A program made the position numbers and the translations under genes. This document shows, in pieces, positions 32,867-42,399 of a stretch of 64,000 nucleotides of DNA (positions are counted from its first letter, which is position 1; each line of letters begins with the position of its first letter). Source of the stretch: Diaphorobacter caeni (GTDB lineage Bacteria; Pseudomonadota; Gammaproteobacteria; Burkholderiales; Burkholderiaceae_C); NCBI RefSeq assembly GCF_015354245.1, contig NZ_JADKYZ010000008.1, forward strand, positions 1-64,000, written 5' to 3'. The notes beneath the pieces were generated by a model. The model was not told the DNA's origin, ran no database searches, and saw nothing but the letters and a program-made list of their open reading frames with translations.

Positions 32867-34285
32867 TCAACGGAACCAGATGAAGGTCATGATGACGAAC
32901 AGCGGAATCAACACGCAGCCCGACCAGGCCATGTAGCCGAAGAAGCTCGGCATCTTCACGCCACGGTCTTCGGCGATGGCCTTGACCATCATGTTCGGCG
33001 CATTGCCGATGTAGGTGTTCGCGCCCATGAACACCGCCCCCGCCGAGATGGCCGCGAGCGTGGGCGCCAGCGTGGTCATCAGCACGGCCGGATCGCCACC
33101 CGCCGTATTGAAGAACACCAGATAGGTGGGCGCGTTGTCGAGGAACGAACTCAGGGCGCCCGCCGCCCAGAAATACATCGCGGGATCGGGCGAACCATCC
33201 GGCCTCGTGACCGCCGAGACGATGGCGCCGAACGGACCGTTCACGCCCGCCTTGAGCATCGCGATCACGGGAATGATGGTGAGGAAGATGCCCGCGAACA
33301 GCTTGGCGACCTCCTGCATCGGACCCCATCCGAACTGGTTCTTTTCATGCACCGGCTTGGGCGTGATCAGCAGCGAGGCGATGGCCACGAAAACAAGGCC
33401 GACGTCGCGCACCAGTCCCGGCAGGCCCACCTGCGCGCCCGCAATCACCCACTCCACATCGGACTTCCACATGCCGCTCATCAGCACCAGAGCGACCACG
33501 GCCAGCAGCAGGGCGAAGTTGCCCTTGCCCTCGAAGCCTATGCCCTGCGGAGCGGTGGTGTCGGGCGTGGGATCTTCACGGCGCACCTCGCCGCTGCGGC
33601 GGAAGAACCAGGCATCAAGAAAGTAGAACGCCACCAGCAGCACGCCGATGAGGAACAGCGTCTCGGTGAAGATGTGCTGCACGGTCCAGAAGAAGCTCAC
33701 GCCCTTCAGAAAGCCGAGGAACAGCGGCGGATCGCCAAGCGGCGTGAGCGAGCCACCCGCATTCGAGACGATGAAAATGAAGAACACCACCACATGCGCG
33801 ATGTGCTTGCGGTTGTCGTTGGCCCGGATCAGCGGGCGGATCAGCAGCATAGACGCACCTGTCGTCCCCATGAAGCTCGCGAGCACCGCGCCGATGGCGA
33901 GAATCGCCGTATTGAGACCCGGGGAGCCATGCAGATTGCCGCGTATGTAGATGCCCCCGGCGACGGTGTACAGCGCCGTCAGCAGAATCACGAACGGAAT
34001 GTATTCGGCCACCAGCGCATGCACGAAGCTCACGCCCGCAACCGACGGCCCGAACGTGATCGCGAACGGCACCAGAAACGCCAGCGCCCACGCGGCCGTC
34101 ACCTTGCCGAAATGGTGGTGCCAGAAGCTTGGAAACATCAGCGGCATCAGCGCGATCGACAGCAGAATGCCCGCGAACGGCACACCCCACAACACCGACA
34201 GCACGCTGCCATCGATCTCCGCGGCGTTCGCAACCGCAGGCAATACACCACAGGCCGCAATGGCCCACATACGAGATAGCTTCAT
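32867..34285 (-). CDS. NhaD/CitMHS-like sodium:proton antiporter or citrate transporter
   Basis: 472 residues, a likely signal-like first helix (MWAIAACGVLPAVANA), then about twelve membrane segments. Ion-transporter family motifs include GGIYIRGNLHGSPGLNTAIL, FFIFIVSNAGGSLTPLGDPPLFLGFLKG and LDNAPTYLVFFN. This GG-TPxGDPP pattern is found in the arsenite/NhaD/CitMHS superfamily. Annotation as a Na+/H+ antiporter or citrate permease is by family only. ATG 34285 with GGAG upstream is preferred to the longer frame. Confidence 0.82.
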   Translation of the reverse strand: MKLSRMWAIAACGVLPAVANAAEIDGSVLSVLWGVPFAGILLSIALMPLMFPSFWHHHFGKVTAAWALAFLVPFAITFGPSVAGVSFVHALVAEYIPFVILLTALYTVAGGIYIRGNLHGSPGLNTAILAIGAVLASFMGTTGASMLLIRPLIRANDNRKHIAHVVVFFIFIVSNAGGSLTPLGDPPLFLGFLKGVSFFWTVQHIFTETLFLIGVLLVAFYFLDAWFFRRSGEVRREDPTPDTTAPQGIGFEGKGNFALLLAVVALVLMSGMWKSDVEWVIAGAQVGLPGLVRDVGLVFVAIASLLITPKPVHEKNQFGWGPMQEVAKLFAGIFLTIIPVIAMLKAGVNGPFGAIVSAVTRPDGSPDPAMYFWAAGALSSFLDNAPTYLVFFNTAGGDPAVLMTTLAPTLAAISAGAVFMGANTYIGNAPNMMVKAIAEDRGVKMPSFFGYMAWSGCVLIPLFVIMTFIWFR

Positions 34286-34370
34286 GCGGATCTCCGAATC
34301 ATTCTTGCTGCATCCATTGCGCCGCATGCGCACTCCGTTCGAAGCGGCACGCAAGCACACCCCTCATCGT

Positions 34371-35594
34371 TCATCCCTGCGAAGCAGGAATCTCGAACAC
34401 CTGGCGCAGATAGGCCAGATACTTTTCGTCATTGCACATGTTCTTGCCAGGCGCATCGGACAGCTTGGCCACCGGCTGCCCATTGCAGCGCGTCATCTTG
34501 ATCACGATCTGCAGCGGCACATGACCCGGCGGATCGCCCAGATCGTTGGTGAGGTTGGTGCCGATGCCAAAGGCGAGCTGACAACGCCCGCTGAAGCGGC
34601 GGTAGAGCTCGATGGTGCGCGGAACGGTCAGCGCATCGCTGAAGATCAGCACCTTGGTCAGCGGATCGACCCGGTTGGCCTTGTAATGCGCCAGCAGGCG
34701 TTCACCCCAGGCGAACGGATCACCGCTGTCGTGCCGCGCGCCGTCAAAGAGCTTGCAGAAATACAGATCGAAGTCGCGCAGGAAGGCGCTCATGCCGTAC
34801 ACATCGGAGAGCGCAATCCCCAGGTCGCCGCGATATTCCTTCGCCCAGCATTCGAAGCCAAACACCTGACTGTCCCGTAGACGCGGACCGAGCGCCTGGC
34901 AGGCCTGCAGATATTCATGCGCCATGGTGCCGAGCGGCTTGAGGCCTAGCTTCATCGCGAACAGCACGTTGCTCGTGCCCGCAAGCTGCCCCGGCGCGTA
35001 ACGCGAACCGGGACGCCGCTCATCGCCACCGAGTCTCGCGCACAGCACCCGCAGCACCTCCTCGTGCCACGCGCGGCTGAAGCGACGGCGCGTGCCGTAG
35101 TCGGCGATCTTGAGCTCCTCAAGCCCCTCGCTTTGCAGCAGCCCGATCTTCTCGTCGAGCCGACGACGGCCCTCGACGAATTGCGGCACCTTCTGCGTGT
35201 TGCGGAAATAGACCTCGTTCACGATGGCCAGCACCGGAATCTCGAACAGTATCGTGTGCAGCCAGGGTCCGGTGATCGTGATGTCGATCTCGCCGCTCGG
35301 CAGCGCCGTCACCGTGATGTATTTTTCGTTGAGCCGGAAGATGCCCAGAAAATCGATGAAGTCGCTCTTGATGAAACGCAGCGACCGCAGATAGGCGAGT
35401 TCAGCATCCTGAAAATACAGGCTGCACAACGACCGGATCTCGTCCCGGATCTCCGACACGAACGGCGCCAGCTGCACGCCCGGATTGCGGCACTTGAACT
35501 TGTACTCGACCTGAGCGCCCGGAAAATGATGCAACACCACCTGCATCATCGTGAATTTATAGAGATCGGTATCGAGCAGGCTGGTGATGATCAT
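34371..35594 (-). CDS. pncB: Nicotinate phosphoribosyltransferase
   Basis: 407 residues, the Preiss-Handler salvage enzyme making nicotinate mononucleotide from nicotinate and PRPP. Signature stretches are [40 protein letters not shown] (with the autophosphorylated His region), [26 protein letters not shown] and [12 protein letters not shown]. Length is typical. ATG 35594. Monocistronic; the ~220 nt upstream to the next gene show no other clear feature. Confidence 0.95.
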   Translation of the reverse strand: MIITSLLDTDLYKFTMMQVVLHHFPGAQVEYKFKCRNPGVQLAPFVSEIRDEIRSLCSLYFQDAELAYLRSLRFIKSDFIDFLGIFRLNEKYITVTALPSGEIDITITGPWLHTILFEIPVLAIVNEVYFRNTQKVPQFVEGRRRLDEKIGLLQSEGLEELKIADYGTRRRFSRAWHEEVLRVLCARLGGDERRPGSRYAPGQLAGTSNVLFAMKLGLKPLGTMAHEYLQACQALGPRLRDSQVFGFECWAKEYRGDLGIALSDVYGMSAFLRDFDLYFCKLFDGARHDSGDPFAWGERLLAHYKANRVDPLTKVLIFSDALTVPRTIELYRRFSGRCQLAFGIGTNLTNDLGDPPGHVPLQIVIKMTRCNGQPVAKLSDAPGKNMCNDEKYLAYLRQVFEIPASQG

Positions 35595-35814
35595 GAGGCT
35601 TGAGAGTATCCGAGGCCTCCCCGGCCAAGCCCGGCAAAGCGCATCGTTGTCCGCCGTCGCGGGAGTGCGATTGCCATTGTGGCATCAACCGACGCTGCCT
35701 GCAGGCAAACCGCCCGCAAAGCCGCACCCCGCCAACGATTCAGCCCAAATTTCCTGAATCCCAAGGCCAGCGGACCAGAAAAGCGTCCGAAGCGCTGAGA
35801 TCACAAACACGCTC

Positions 35815-36306
35815 TCACACCACCAGCGATTCAAGCACGCTGCGCAGCTTGTCCGGCAAAGGACAGGGTCGGCGCGTTGCGCGATCCACATAGACATGGA
35901 CGAAGTGGCCCAGCGCGGCGGTCATGCCCTCGCCCTGCGCGAACAAGCCGATTTCATACCGCACGCTGGAAGTCCCGAGCCTGCTCACCCTGAGTCCCGC
36001 CTCAACGGTCTGCGGAAAAGCCAGAGACGCAAAATAATTACATTGAGTTTCGATTACCAGGCCAATCGTGGTGCCGTCATGAATATCGAGAGCACCCTGC
36101 TCAATCAGATAGCCATTTACCGCCGTATCAAACCAGCTGTAATAGACAACATTATTGACGTGCCCGTACAGATCGTTGTCCGCCCAGCGCGTGCCAATGG
36201 TGCGAAACACCCGAAACTGCGCGCGCTCCAAAGGCACGGGGCGCTCTGCAGGCAACGCGGAAACGGCGGGTTGGGAGATGGTGCTTTTTGTCTCTGTCAT
36301 GGTCAT
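35815..36306 (-). CDS. Acyl-CoA thioesterase, 4HBT family
   Basis: 163 residues of hot-dog fold. The catalytic stretch RWADNDLYGHVNNVVYYSWFDTA carries the conserved Asp and the N-x-x-YGHVNN pattern of YbgC/4-hydroxybenzoyl-CoA thioesterases. Substrate unknown, probably a short or medium acyl-CoA. AGGAT precedes ATG 36306. Divergent from the phasin gene. Confidence 0.88.
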   Translation of the reverse strand: MTMTETKSTISQPAVSALPAERPVPLERAQFRVFRTIGTRWADNDLYGHVNNVVYYSWFDTAVNGYLIEQGALDIHDGTTIGLVIETQCNYFASLAFPQTVEAGLRVSRLGTSSVRYEIGLFAQGEGMTAALGHFVHVYVDRATRRPCPLPDKLRSVLESLVV

Positions 36307-36406
36307 TTCATATCCTGCGCTTATTTTGCCAAGGCCGACGCGTGCGCTGATGAATATGGTGTGCCATGTGCGACAGAAGCGATTTCTGGGGTAACGCCTC
36401 TAAAAA

Positions 36407-36479
36407 TGCTGCAATGCAACAAAAGCACTTGCAATTTGAGCGCAACCCCCTAAAATTCGATCCATGCTGCACTGCAACA
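36407..36479 (+). promoter_or_regulatory. phasin promoter flanked by two PhaR-like boxes
   Basis: Two near-identical 15-mers, TGCTGCAATGCAACA (36407-36421) and TGCTGCACTGCAACA (36465-36479), 14 of 15 matching. Between them lies a sigma70-type promoter, TTGCAA (36429-36434), 16-nt spacer, TAAAAT (36451-36456). The boxes resemble the TGC...GCA-rich sites of PhaR, the polyhydroxyalkanoate-responsive repressor. A dimer on the second box would cover the transcription start. Function inferred from motif and the downstream phasin gene. Confidence 0.6.
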
Positions 36480-36543
36480 TGACACATGTCTCAGGTCACG
36501 TCAGAGCAGATATCTCATCCAACCCCTTTACTGGAGAATGACC

Positions 36544-37110
36544 ATGTCCCTGACCCCCGAACAAGTGATCGCCGCACAAAAAGCCAACGTTGAAACTTTC
36601 TTCGGCCTGACCAACAAGGCTTTCGAAGGCTTCGAAAAGCTGGTCGAGCTGAACGTGACCGCTTCCCGCGCTGCTCTGGCCGACGTTGCCACGCACACAC
36701 AAGCCGTGCTGGCCGCCAAGGACCCACAAGAGCTGCTGGCTCTGCAAGCCGGTCTGCTGCAGCCTCTGGCTGAAAAGTCGGTTGCCTACAGCCGTCACCT
36801 GTATGACATCGCATCGGGCACTGGCACCGAGTTCACCAAGGCCGTGGAAACCCAAGCCGTCGAAGCGCAACGCAGCTTCAACACGCTGGTCGACACCGCT
36901 GCCAAGAACGCTCCTGCCGGCTCCGAAACTTCCGTCGCCGTGTTCAAGAGCGCCGTGAGCGCCGCCAACAACGCTTTTGAATCCGTTCAAAAGGCTGTGA
37001 AGCAAGCCAGCGACGTCGCTGAAGCCAACTTCAACGCAGTGGCCAACTCCGCCACCAACGCTGCCAAGACAGCTACGGCCACAGCTACCGCTGCTGCCCG
37101 CAAGCGTTAA
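36544..37110 (+). CDS. phaP: Phasin family protein
   Basis: 188 residues, alpha-helical, very rich in Ala, with a C-terminal Ala/Thr/Lys tail ([12 protein letters not shown]). The pattern [35 protein letters not shown] fits the phasin domain. Phasins coat polyhydroxyalkanoate granules. ATG 36544 is taken since GGAG lies 7 nt upstream; an ATG two codons earlier is too close to it. Codon choice looks strongly biased, as expected for an abundant protein. Confidence 0.9.
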   Translation: MSLTPEQVIAAQKANVETFFGLTNKAFEGFEKLVELNVTASRAALADVATHTQAVLAAKDPQELLALQAGLLQPLAEKSVAYSRHLYDIASGTGTEFTKAVETQAVEAQRSFNTLVDTAAKNAPAGSETSVAVFKSAVSAANNAFESVQKAVKQASDVAEANFNAVANSATNAAKTATATATAAARKR

Positions 37111-37126
37111 TCAATGACAACGGGAA

Positions 37127-37155
37127 TTGCAATCCAAAGGGTTAACCCCTATAAT
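37127..37155 (+). promoter_or_regulatory. Orphan sigma70 promoter
   Basis: TTGCAA (37127-37132), a 17-nt spacer, and a perfect TATAAT (37150-37155), directly after the phasin stop. No ORF follows before the terminator at 37258, so it most likely starts a non-coding RNA near 37162. Confidence 0.65.
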
Positions 37156-37161
37156 TCCCGT

Positions 37162-37288
37162 ATCGATTCAAAACGATTCGCGCAAAAGCGAAGCGATTCG
37201 AATTCACCAGTTGTCTCCTTGGATCCTCTTGAAACCCGGTTTCTAGGATCCCTTGATAGCCCAGTCCTTATCGACTGGGCTTTTTTTT
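37162..37288 (+). ncRNA. Candidate small RNA (~125 nt)
   Basis: Bounded by the promoter TTGCAA-N17-TATAAT and an intrinsic terminator. The body contains a hairpin GGATCCT-CTT-GAAAC-CCG-GTTTC-T-AGGATCC, a preceding CGATTC-rich repeat, and the single-stranded stretch GTCTCCTT, complementary to a Shine-Dalgarno AAGGAG. The last is typical of trans-acting riboregulators that block ribosome binding. No Rfam family is recognised by eye. No ORF with an SD fits inside. Confidence 0.5.
37258..37288 (+). terminator. Terminator of the candidate sRNA
   Basis: AGCCCAGTC (37258-37266), loop CTTATC, GACTGGGCT (37273-37281), then eight T. A strong intrinsic terminator lying ~150 nt beyond the phasin stop. 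It could also serve the phasin mRNA. Confidence 0.9.
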
Positions 37289-37299
37289 GAGTATTCGAG

Positions 37300-37360
37300 C
37301 CCCCCTGAGGCGCTGCGCGCCTTCCCCCCGCTCTCGAAACGCGTTGCGTTTCGGGCAGGA
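37300..37360. repeat. Comamonad intergenic repeat, copy 1
   Basis: Starts with a 43-bp block (37300-37342) identical to 55555-55597. The block holds the hairpin GGCGC-TGC-GCGCC and C-rich runs. It is followed by CGAAACGC-GTT-GCGTTTCG, a second hairpin that is conserved in structure in copy 2. Such CCCCCTGAGGCGC elements recur between genes in this bacterial family. Nothing indicates it is coding. The rest, to about 37500, holds no gene I can support. Confidence 0.8.
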
Positions 37361-37565
37361 GGACGCAGCCGTCGCTGCGGGGCGGCCCTTGCTCGGCTGC
37401 TCTTGCCTGGGCCGCGCCAGTTTCAAACTCCGCACTCAATAGATCCCGCAGAATCTGTTGCATTGAGCACCTTCTTCTATACCCCACTCGCCTCGGGTGG
37501 GTTCACTAAATTTCCCTCCATCGTCATCCTGCCGACACTAAGATGGCAATCGGATGCTTCATAAT

Positions 37566-37585
37566 TGACGTTTACGTAAACGTCA
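37566..37585. promoter_or_regulatory. 20-bp palindromic operator (LiuR-like)
   Basis: TGACGTTTACGTAAACGTCA is a perfect palindrome lying 22 nt upstream of the SDR start, just after a CATAAT -10-like box (37559-37564). TTTACGTAAA cores are reported for MerR-family LiuR operators controlling branched-chain amino acid and fatty acid breakdown. Regulator identity is inference. Confidence 0.6.
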
Positions 37586-37607
37586 TCATCAACCTCTGGA
37601 GACAATC

Positions 37608-38366
<759 letters not shown>

Positions 38367-38387
38367 ACCGAGCAGAAAACAAAACAC

Positions 38388-38410
38388 AAAGGGCCTCACG
38401 GCCCTTTTTT
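38388..38410 (+). terminator. Rho-independent terminator after the SDR gene
   Basis: AAAGGGCC-TCAC-GGCCCTTT followed by further T. Lies 21 nt past the stop codon. The ~190 nt between it and the tRNA-cluster terminator hold two further hairpins (e.g. CGAGGCC-AAA-GGCCTCG at about 38549-38566) but no gene I can support. Confidence 0.88.
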
Positions 38411-38595
38411 CATAAAGAAGGTCTCAAACATCGGGCCAACGAAGCGAGCACGACGCCCGAACCACGACCTTAAGGGCAAAACAGCCTCTCAGGCAAGGCT
38501 TCGCAACGCTGCATGAGAGGCCGTATTGCCACCCCAAAACGCTCCACTGGCGAGGCCAAAGGCCTCGTAAAACAAACCAGTAAAAAACAAAACAA

Positions 38596-38629
38596 AAAAG
38601 CGATACAAGCCGAAACTTGTATCGCTTTT
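38596..38629 (-). terminator. Terminator of the tRNA cluster
   Basis: A perfect 14-bp stem AAAAGCGATACAAG / CTTGTATCGCTTTT around a 6-nt loop, with a T-rich continuation on the minus strand. Lies 6 nt downstream of the last tRNA-Asp. Confidence 0.9.
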
Positions 38630-38634
38630 GATTT

Positions 38635-38711
38635 TGGCGGAGTGGACGGGACTCGAACCCGCGACCCCCGGCGTGACAGGCCGGTATTCTAACCAACTGA
38701 ACTACCACTCC
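38635..38711 (-). tRNA. tRNA-Asp (GTC)
   Basis: 77 nt with encoded CCA. Acceptor GGAGTGG/CCACTCC, anticodon loop CTGTCAC, T-loop GTTCGAG. Very close to E. coli tRNA-Asp. Last gene of the cluster. Confidence 0.97.
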
Positions 38712-38758
38712 TGGCAGAAAGCGTTGTGGACTCTTGCGAGCTTCAAGTGCTTCAAACT

Positions 38759-38834
38759 TGGCGACCCTACGGGGATTCGAACCCCGGTACTCACCGTGAA
38801 AGGGTGATGTCCTAGGCCTCTAGACGATAGGGTC
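38759..38834 (-). tRNA. tRNA-Glu (TTC)
   Basis: 76 nt with encoded CCA. Acceptor GACCCTA/TAGGGTC, anticodon loop CTTTCAC. Identical in sequence to the other two Glu genes of the cluster as far as I compared. Confidence 0.97.
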
Positions 38835-38864
38835 GTAACCTAAGAACTTCCGTTCAACAAAACT

Positions 38865-38940
<76 letters not shown>

Positions 38941-38987
38941 AAGGGATCTGACACATGGTTGACAACATGGCATGCCATGCTCTCACC

Positions 38988-39022
38988 AAAACAAAACGGG
39001 TCTCCTTGCGGGACGACCCGTT
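38988..39022 (-). terminator. Possible internal terminator within the tRNA cluster
   Basis: AACGGGTC (38995-39002) pairs with GACCCGTT (39015-39022), and on the minus strand TTTTGTTTTGG follows. It lies between the upstream five tRNAs and the downstream Ala-Glu-Asp triplet, so the cluster may be two units. Confidence 0.5.
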
Positions 39023-39043
39023 ACTGGTCAAATCCATGAAATC

Positions 39044-39120
39044 TGGCGGAGTGGACGGGACTCGAACCCGCGACCCCCGGCGTGACAGGCCGGTATTCTA
39101 ACCAACTGAACTACCACTCC
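39044..39120 (-). tRNA. tRNA-Asp (GTC)
   Basis: 77 nt with encoded CCA, same sequence as the copy at 38635-38711. Followed downstream by the possible internal terminator. Confidence 0.97.
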
Positions 39121-39167
39121 TGGCAGGAAGCGTTGTGCGCTCATTCGAGCTTTAAGTGCTTCAAACT

Positions 39168-39243
39168 TGGCGACCCTACGGGGATTCGAACCCCGGTACT
39201 CACCGTGAAAGGGTGATGTCCTAGGCCTCTAGACGATAGGGTC
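39168..39243 (-). tRNA. tRNA-Glu (TTC)
   Basis: 76 nt with encoded CCA, anticodon TTC. The spacer to tRNA-Asp downstream (CAAGTGCTTCAAACTTGG-like) is similar in all three Glu-Asp pairs, indicating duplication of a Glu-Asp unit. Confidence 0.97.
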
Positions 39244-39269
39244 AAAACCTTGGAACTAACCGAAAAACT

Positions 39270-39346
39270 TGGCGGAGTGGACGGGACTCGAACCCGCGAC
39301 CCCCGGCGTGACAGGCCGGTATTCTAACCAACTGAACTACCACTCC
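39270..39346 (-). tRNA. tRNA-Asp (GTC)
   Basis: 77 nt with encoded CCA. Third Asp copy, matching the others. Confidence 0.97.
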
Positions 39347-39394
39347 TGGCAGAAAGCGTTGTGACTTCAAACTGAAGTCCAAGTGCTTCAAACT

Positions 39395-39470
39395 TGGCGA
39401 CCCTACGGGGATTCGAACCCCGGTACTCACCGTGAAAGGGTGATGTCCTAGGCCTCTAGACGATAGGGTC
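39395..39470 (-). tRNA. tRNA-Glu (TTC)
   Basis: 76 nt with encoded CCA. First Glu copy in transcription order, 15 nt after tRNA-Ala. Confidence 0.97.
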
Positions 39471-39485
39471 AAAACCTAGAATTCT

Positions 39486-39561
<76 letters not shown>

Positions 39562-39621
39562 AATTTTCCCAACCGATGTCGTCGTTTAGTTGTGTAACCG
39601 TCGTCATCTGCTGAGCTTCGA

Positions 39622-39651
39622 ATTATATACAGGTTTTCAGGCGCTTTTCAA
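39622..39651 (-). promoter_or_regulatory. Promoter of the tRNA cluster
   Basis: On the minus strand, TTGAAA (39651-39646), an 18-nt spacer, and TATAAT (39627-39622). The -35 lies inside the last codons of gltX. Start of transcription would be near 39615. Confidence 0.7.
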
Positions 39652-41043
39652 ATTCATCAAAACTTTTTCACGACCGAGAAGTTCGAGCACTGCATCGACC
39701 GACGGCGTGTGTGCCGTACCGAGTGTCAGCACGCGCACCGGCATCGCCAGCATCGGCATCTTGACGCCCTGATCCTTGAGCACCTGCTTGATGGCGGCGC
39801 TGATGGCCTCCTTGTTCCACTCCACCGTTTCCATGGCTGCGGCGAACGCGGCGATCAGCGGCTTGGCGGCGTCGGTCACATGCTTGGCGTAGTCCTCGGC
39901 GTTGCGTTCGATGCTCTCCATATAGAAGAGCTTCGCCCATTGGGCCATGTCGACCAGGGTTTCGCAGCGGTCCTTGAACAGACCGGCGATGCGCACGAGG
40001 CGATCATCCGCATCGATGAGGCTTTCCGCGACACCGGCCTTGACGACGAACGGCTTGACCATCGCGGCCAGCGCAGCATCGTCCATGGCCTTCAGGTGCT
40101 GGGCGTTCACCCAGCGCAGCTTGGCTTCATCGAACTGGCCCGCGCTGCGGCCGAGGTGGTCCAGGTTGAACCACTCCAGGAACTGCTGGCGCGAGAAGAT
40201 CTCGTCATCGCCGTGGCTCCAGCCGAGACGCGCGAGATAGTTCACCATCGCATCGGGCAGATAGCCTTCGTCGCGGTATTGCGTGACGGCCTTGGCGCCG
40301 TTGCGCTTGCTCATCTTCTCGCCCTGCTCGTTGAGCACGGTCGGCAGATGGGCGAACACCGGCACGGTGGCGCCGAGCGCCTCGAAGATGTGGATCTGGC
40401 GGGGCGTGTTGTTCACATGGTCATCACCGCGGATCACGTGGGTGATGGTCATGTCCATGTCGTCCACGCAGACGCAGAAGTTGTAGGTCGGCGTTCCGTC
40501 GGGGCGCGCGATCACCAGATCGTCGAGCTCGGAGTTTTGGAACTCGATGTGGCCCTTGCACTTGTCGTCCCAGCCGACCACGCCGGTCAGCGGTGTCTTG
40601 AAACGCAGCACCGGCTTCACGCCTTCAGGAATCGGAGGCAGCACCTTGCCTGGCTCGGGGCGCCATGTGCCGTCATAACGCGGCTTTTCCTTGGCGGCCA
40701 TCTGCTTTTCGCGCAGCGCGTCGAGCTCCTGCATGCTCATGTAGCAGGGATAGACATAGCCCTTTTCCTGCAGAACGGCCAGCACTTCCTTGTAGCGGTC
40801 CATGCGCTGCATCTGATAGAACGGCCCCTCGTCGTGATCGAGCTGCAGCCATTCCATGCCCTCCAGAATCACGTCGACCGATGCCTGCGTGGAACGCTCC
40901 ACGTCGGTGTCTTCGATGCGCAGGATGAAGTCACCCTCGTTGGCGCGCGCGAAGGCCCATGGATACAGGGCCGAGCGGATGTTGCCCAGATGGATGAAGC
41001 CCGTGGGAGAAGGGGCGAATCGGGTGCGTACTTTGGTGTTCAT
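39637..41043 (-). CDS. gltX: Glutamyl-tRNA synthetase
   Basis: 468 residues, class I aminoacyl-tRNA synthetase. HIGH-type motif in [19 protein letters not shown] in [13 protein letters not shown]; the Glu-binding stretch [13 protein letters not shown] is present. It acts on tRNA-Glu, whose three genes lie immediately downstream on the same strand. ATG 41043 overlaps the metZ stop (ATGA), so the two are translationally coupled. Confidence 0.96.
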   Translation of the reverse strand: MNTKVRTRFAPSPTGFIHLGNIRSALYPWAFARANEGDFILRIEDTDVERSTQASVDVILEGMEWLQLDHDEGPFYQMQRMDRYKEVLAVLQEKGYVYPCYMSMQELDALREKQMAAKEKPRYDGTWRPEPGKVLPPIPEGVKPVLRFKTPLTGVVGWDDKCKGHIEFQNSELDDLVIARPDGTPTYNFCVCVDDMDMTITHVIRGDDHVNNTPRQIHIFEALGATVPVFAHLPTVLNEQGEKMSKRNGAKAVTQYRDEGYLPDAMVNYLARLGWSHGDDEIFSRQQFLEWFNLDHLGRSAGQFDEAKLRWVNAQHLKAMDDAALAAMVKPFVVKAGVAESLIDADDRLVRIAGLFKDRCETLVDMAQWAKLFYMESIERNAEDYAKHVTDAAKPLIAAFAAAMETVEWNKEAISAAIKQVLKDQGVKMPMLAMPVRVLTLGTAHTPSVDAVLELLGREKVLMNLKSA

Positions 41044-42254
41044 TTCAGTGTGTCCAGTCCACGGGAGAGGTCGTTCTTGAGGTCGTCAAGATGCTCGAGT
41101 CCCACGGAAATGCGAATGAGGCCCTGCCCCACTCCGGCAGCCTGACGCTGCGCTTCGCTCAACCGGCCGTGCGATGTGCTGGCCGGATGCGTGATGGTGG
41201 TCTTCACGTCGCCGAGGTTGGCCGTGATGCTGCACACGCGCGTGCTGTCGACCACATGAAAGGCGTTGGCGCGCAGCTGCTCCGCGCCCTCGCCGATGAC
41301 GTCGAACGCAATCACCGCGCCGCCCATGCCGTTCTGCTGGCGCATTGCCAGCTCGTGCTGGGGATGGCTCTTGAGACCGGGGTAATACACGCGCGCGACC
41401 TTGGGATGCGCCTCGAGCCAGGTGGCGAGTTCCAGCGCGGCTGCGCTCTCCGCCTTGACGCGGATGGCGAGGGTTTCAAGCCCCTTCATCACCACCCAGG
41501 CATTGAACGGCGCGAGATTCAGACCACCGCTGCGCAGGAACGTGCCCATGACCTTGTCGACCAGCGCCACGGTGCCACAGACGGCGCCCGCCATCACGCG
41601 GCCCTGACCGTCGAGGAACTTGGTGCCCGAATGCACGACGACGTCCGCGCCGAACTTGGCGGGCTGCTGCAGCACAGGCGATGCAAAACTGTTGTCCACC
41701 GCGAGCAGCGCGCCATGGGCGTGGGCGACTTCGGCCAGCGCGGCGATGTCGCACAGGTCGGTCAGCGGATTGGTCGGTGTCTCGGCAAACAGCAGCTTGG
41801 TGTTGGGACGCACGGCGTCCTTCCAGGCCTGCACGTCCGTCTGTGAAACGAACGTCGTCTCAACGCCGAAGCGCGCCATCTCGGTGCCGAGCAACTTGAT
41901 CGTCGAGCCGAACATGGACTGCGAGCAGATCACGTGATCGCCCGCCTTCAACGCCGTCAGCGCCACCAGCAGAATGGCCGACATGCCGGTCGAGGTCGCC
42001 ACGGCGCATTCCGTGCCTTCCATGGCCGCCAAGCGCTTCTCGAAGCTGGTGACCGAGGGATTGCTCGTGCGGCTGTAGGTGTAGCCGTCTTCCTCCGCCG
42101 CGAAACGGCGCGCCGCCGTGGCGCAATCCGGTTGCACGAAGCTGCTGGTCAAATACAGCGCTTCGCTGTGTTCACCCCACTGGCTGCGGTCGATTGCCTC
42201 GCGCACGGCGAGCGTATCCGGGTGCAGGCCTTGCGGCAATGTTCTGTCGGTCAC
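41040..42254 (-). CDS. metZ: O-succinylhomoserine sulfhydrylase
   Basis: 404 residues, Cys/Met-metabolism PLP family. PLP lysine in [16 protein letters not shown]; substrate residues in YSRTSNPSV and the [14 protein letters not shown] stretch typical of MetZ. Makes homocysteine directly from O-succinylhomoserine and sulfide. GTG start at 42254 with AAGGAT upstream, giving the family N-terminus ([19 protein letters not shown]); the longer ATG frame is not supported. Follows purF, an order common in this family. Confidence 0.94.
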   Translation of the reverse strand: MTDRTLPQGLHPDTLAVREAIDRSQWGEHSEALYLTSSFVQPDCATAARRFAAEEDGYTYSRTSNPSVTSFEKRLAAMEGTECAVATSTGMSAILLVALTALKAGDHVICSQSMFGSTIKLLGTEMARFGVETTFVSQTDVQAWKDAVRPNTKLLFAETPTNPLTDLCDIAALAEVAHAHGALLAVDNSFASPVLQQPAKFGADVVVHSGTKFLDGQGRVMAGAVCGTVALVDKVMGTFLRSGGLNLAPFNAWVVMKGLETLAIRVKAESAAALELATWLEAHPKVARVYYPGLKSHPQHELAMRQQNGMGGAVIAFDVIGEGAEQLRANAFHVVDSTRVCSITANLGDVKTTITHPASTSHGRLSEAQRQAAGVGQGLIRISVGLEHLDDLKNDLSRGLDTLK

Positions 42255-42399
42255 GATAAATCCTTGCAAATATTTCTCAGGACCGCCAATGCACGTCATT
42301 GACGGCTGCGCGCCTTCGGAGAAAACATGCGCGCTTCAAATTCTGCGCGGGCGGCGGTCACGACGACGCCGCCCCGGAGGGCCGGATGTCGGCGGCTCC

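Noticed and set aside
37149-37487. 112-residue minus-strand ORF across the sRNA and repeat
   Set aside because: It crosses a terminator hairpin and an intergenic repeat, and has no SD or homology pattern.
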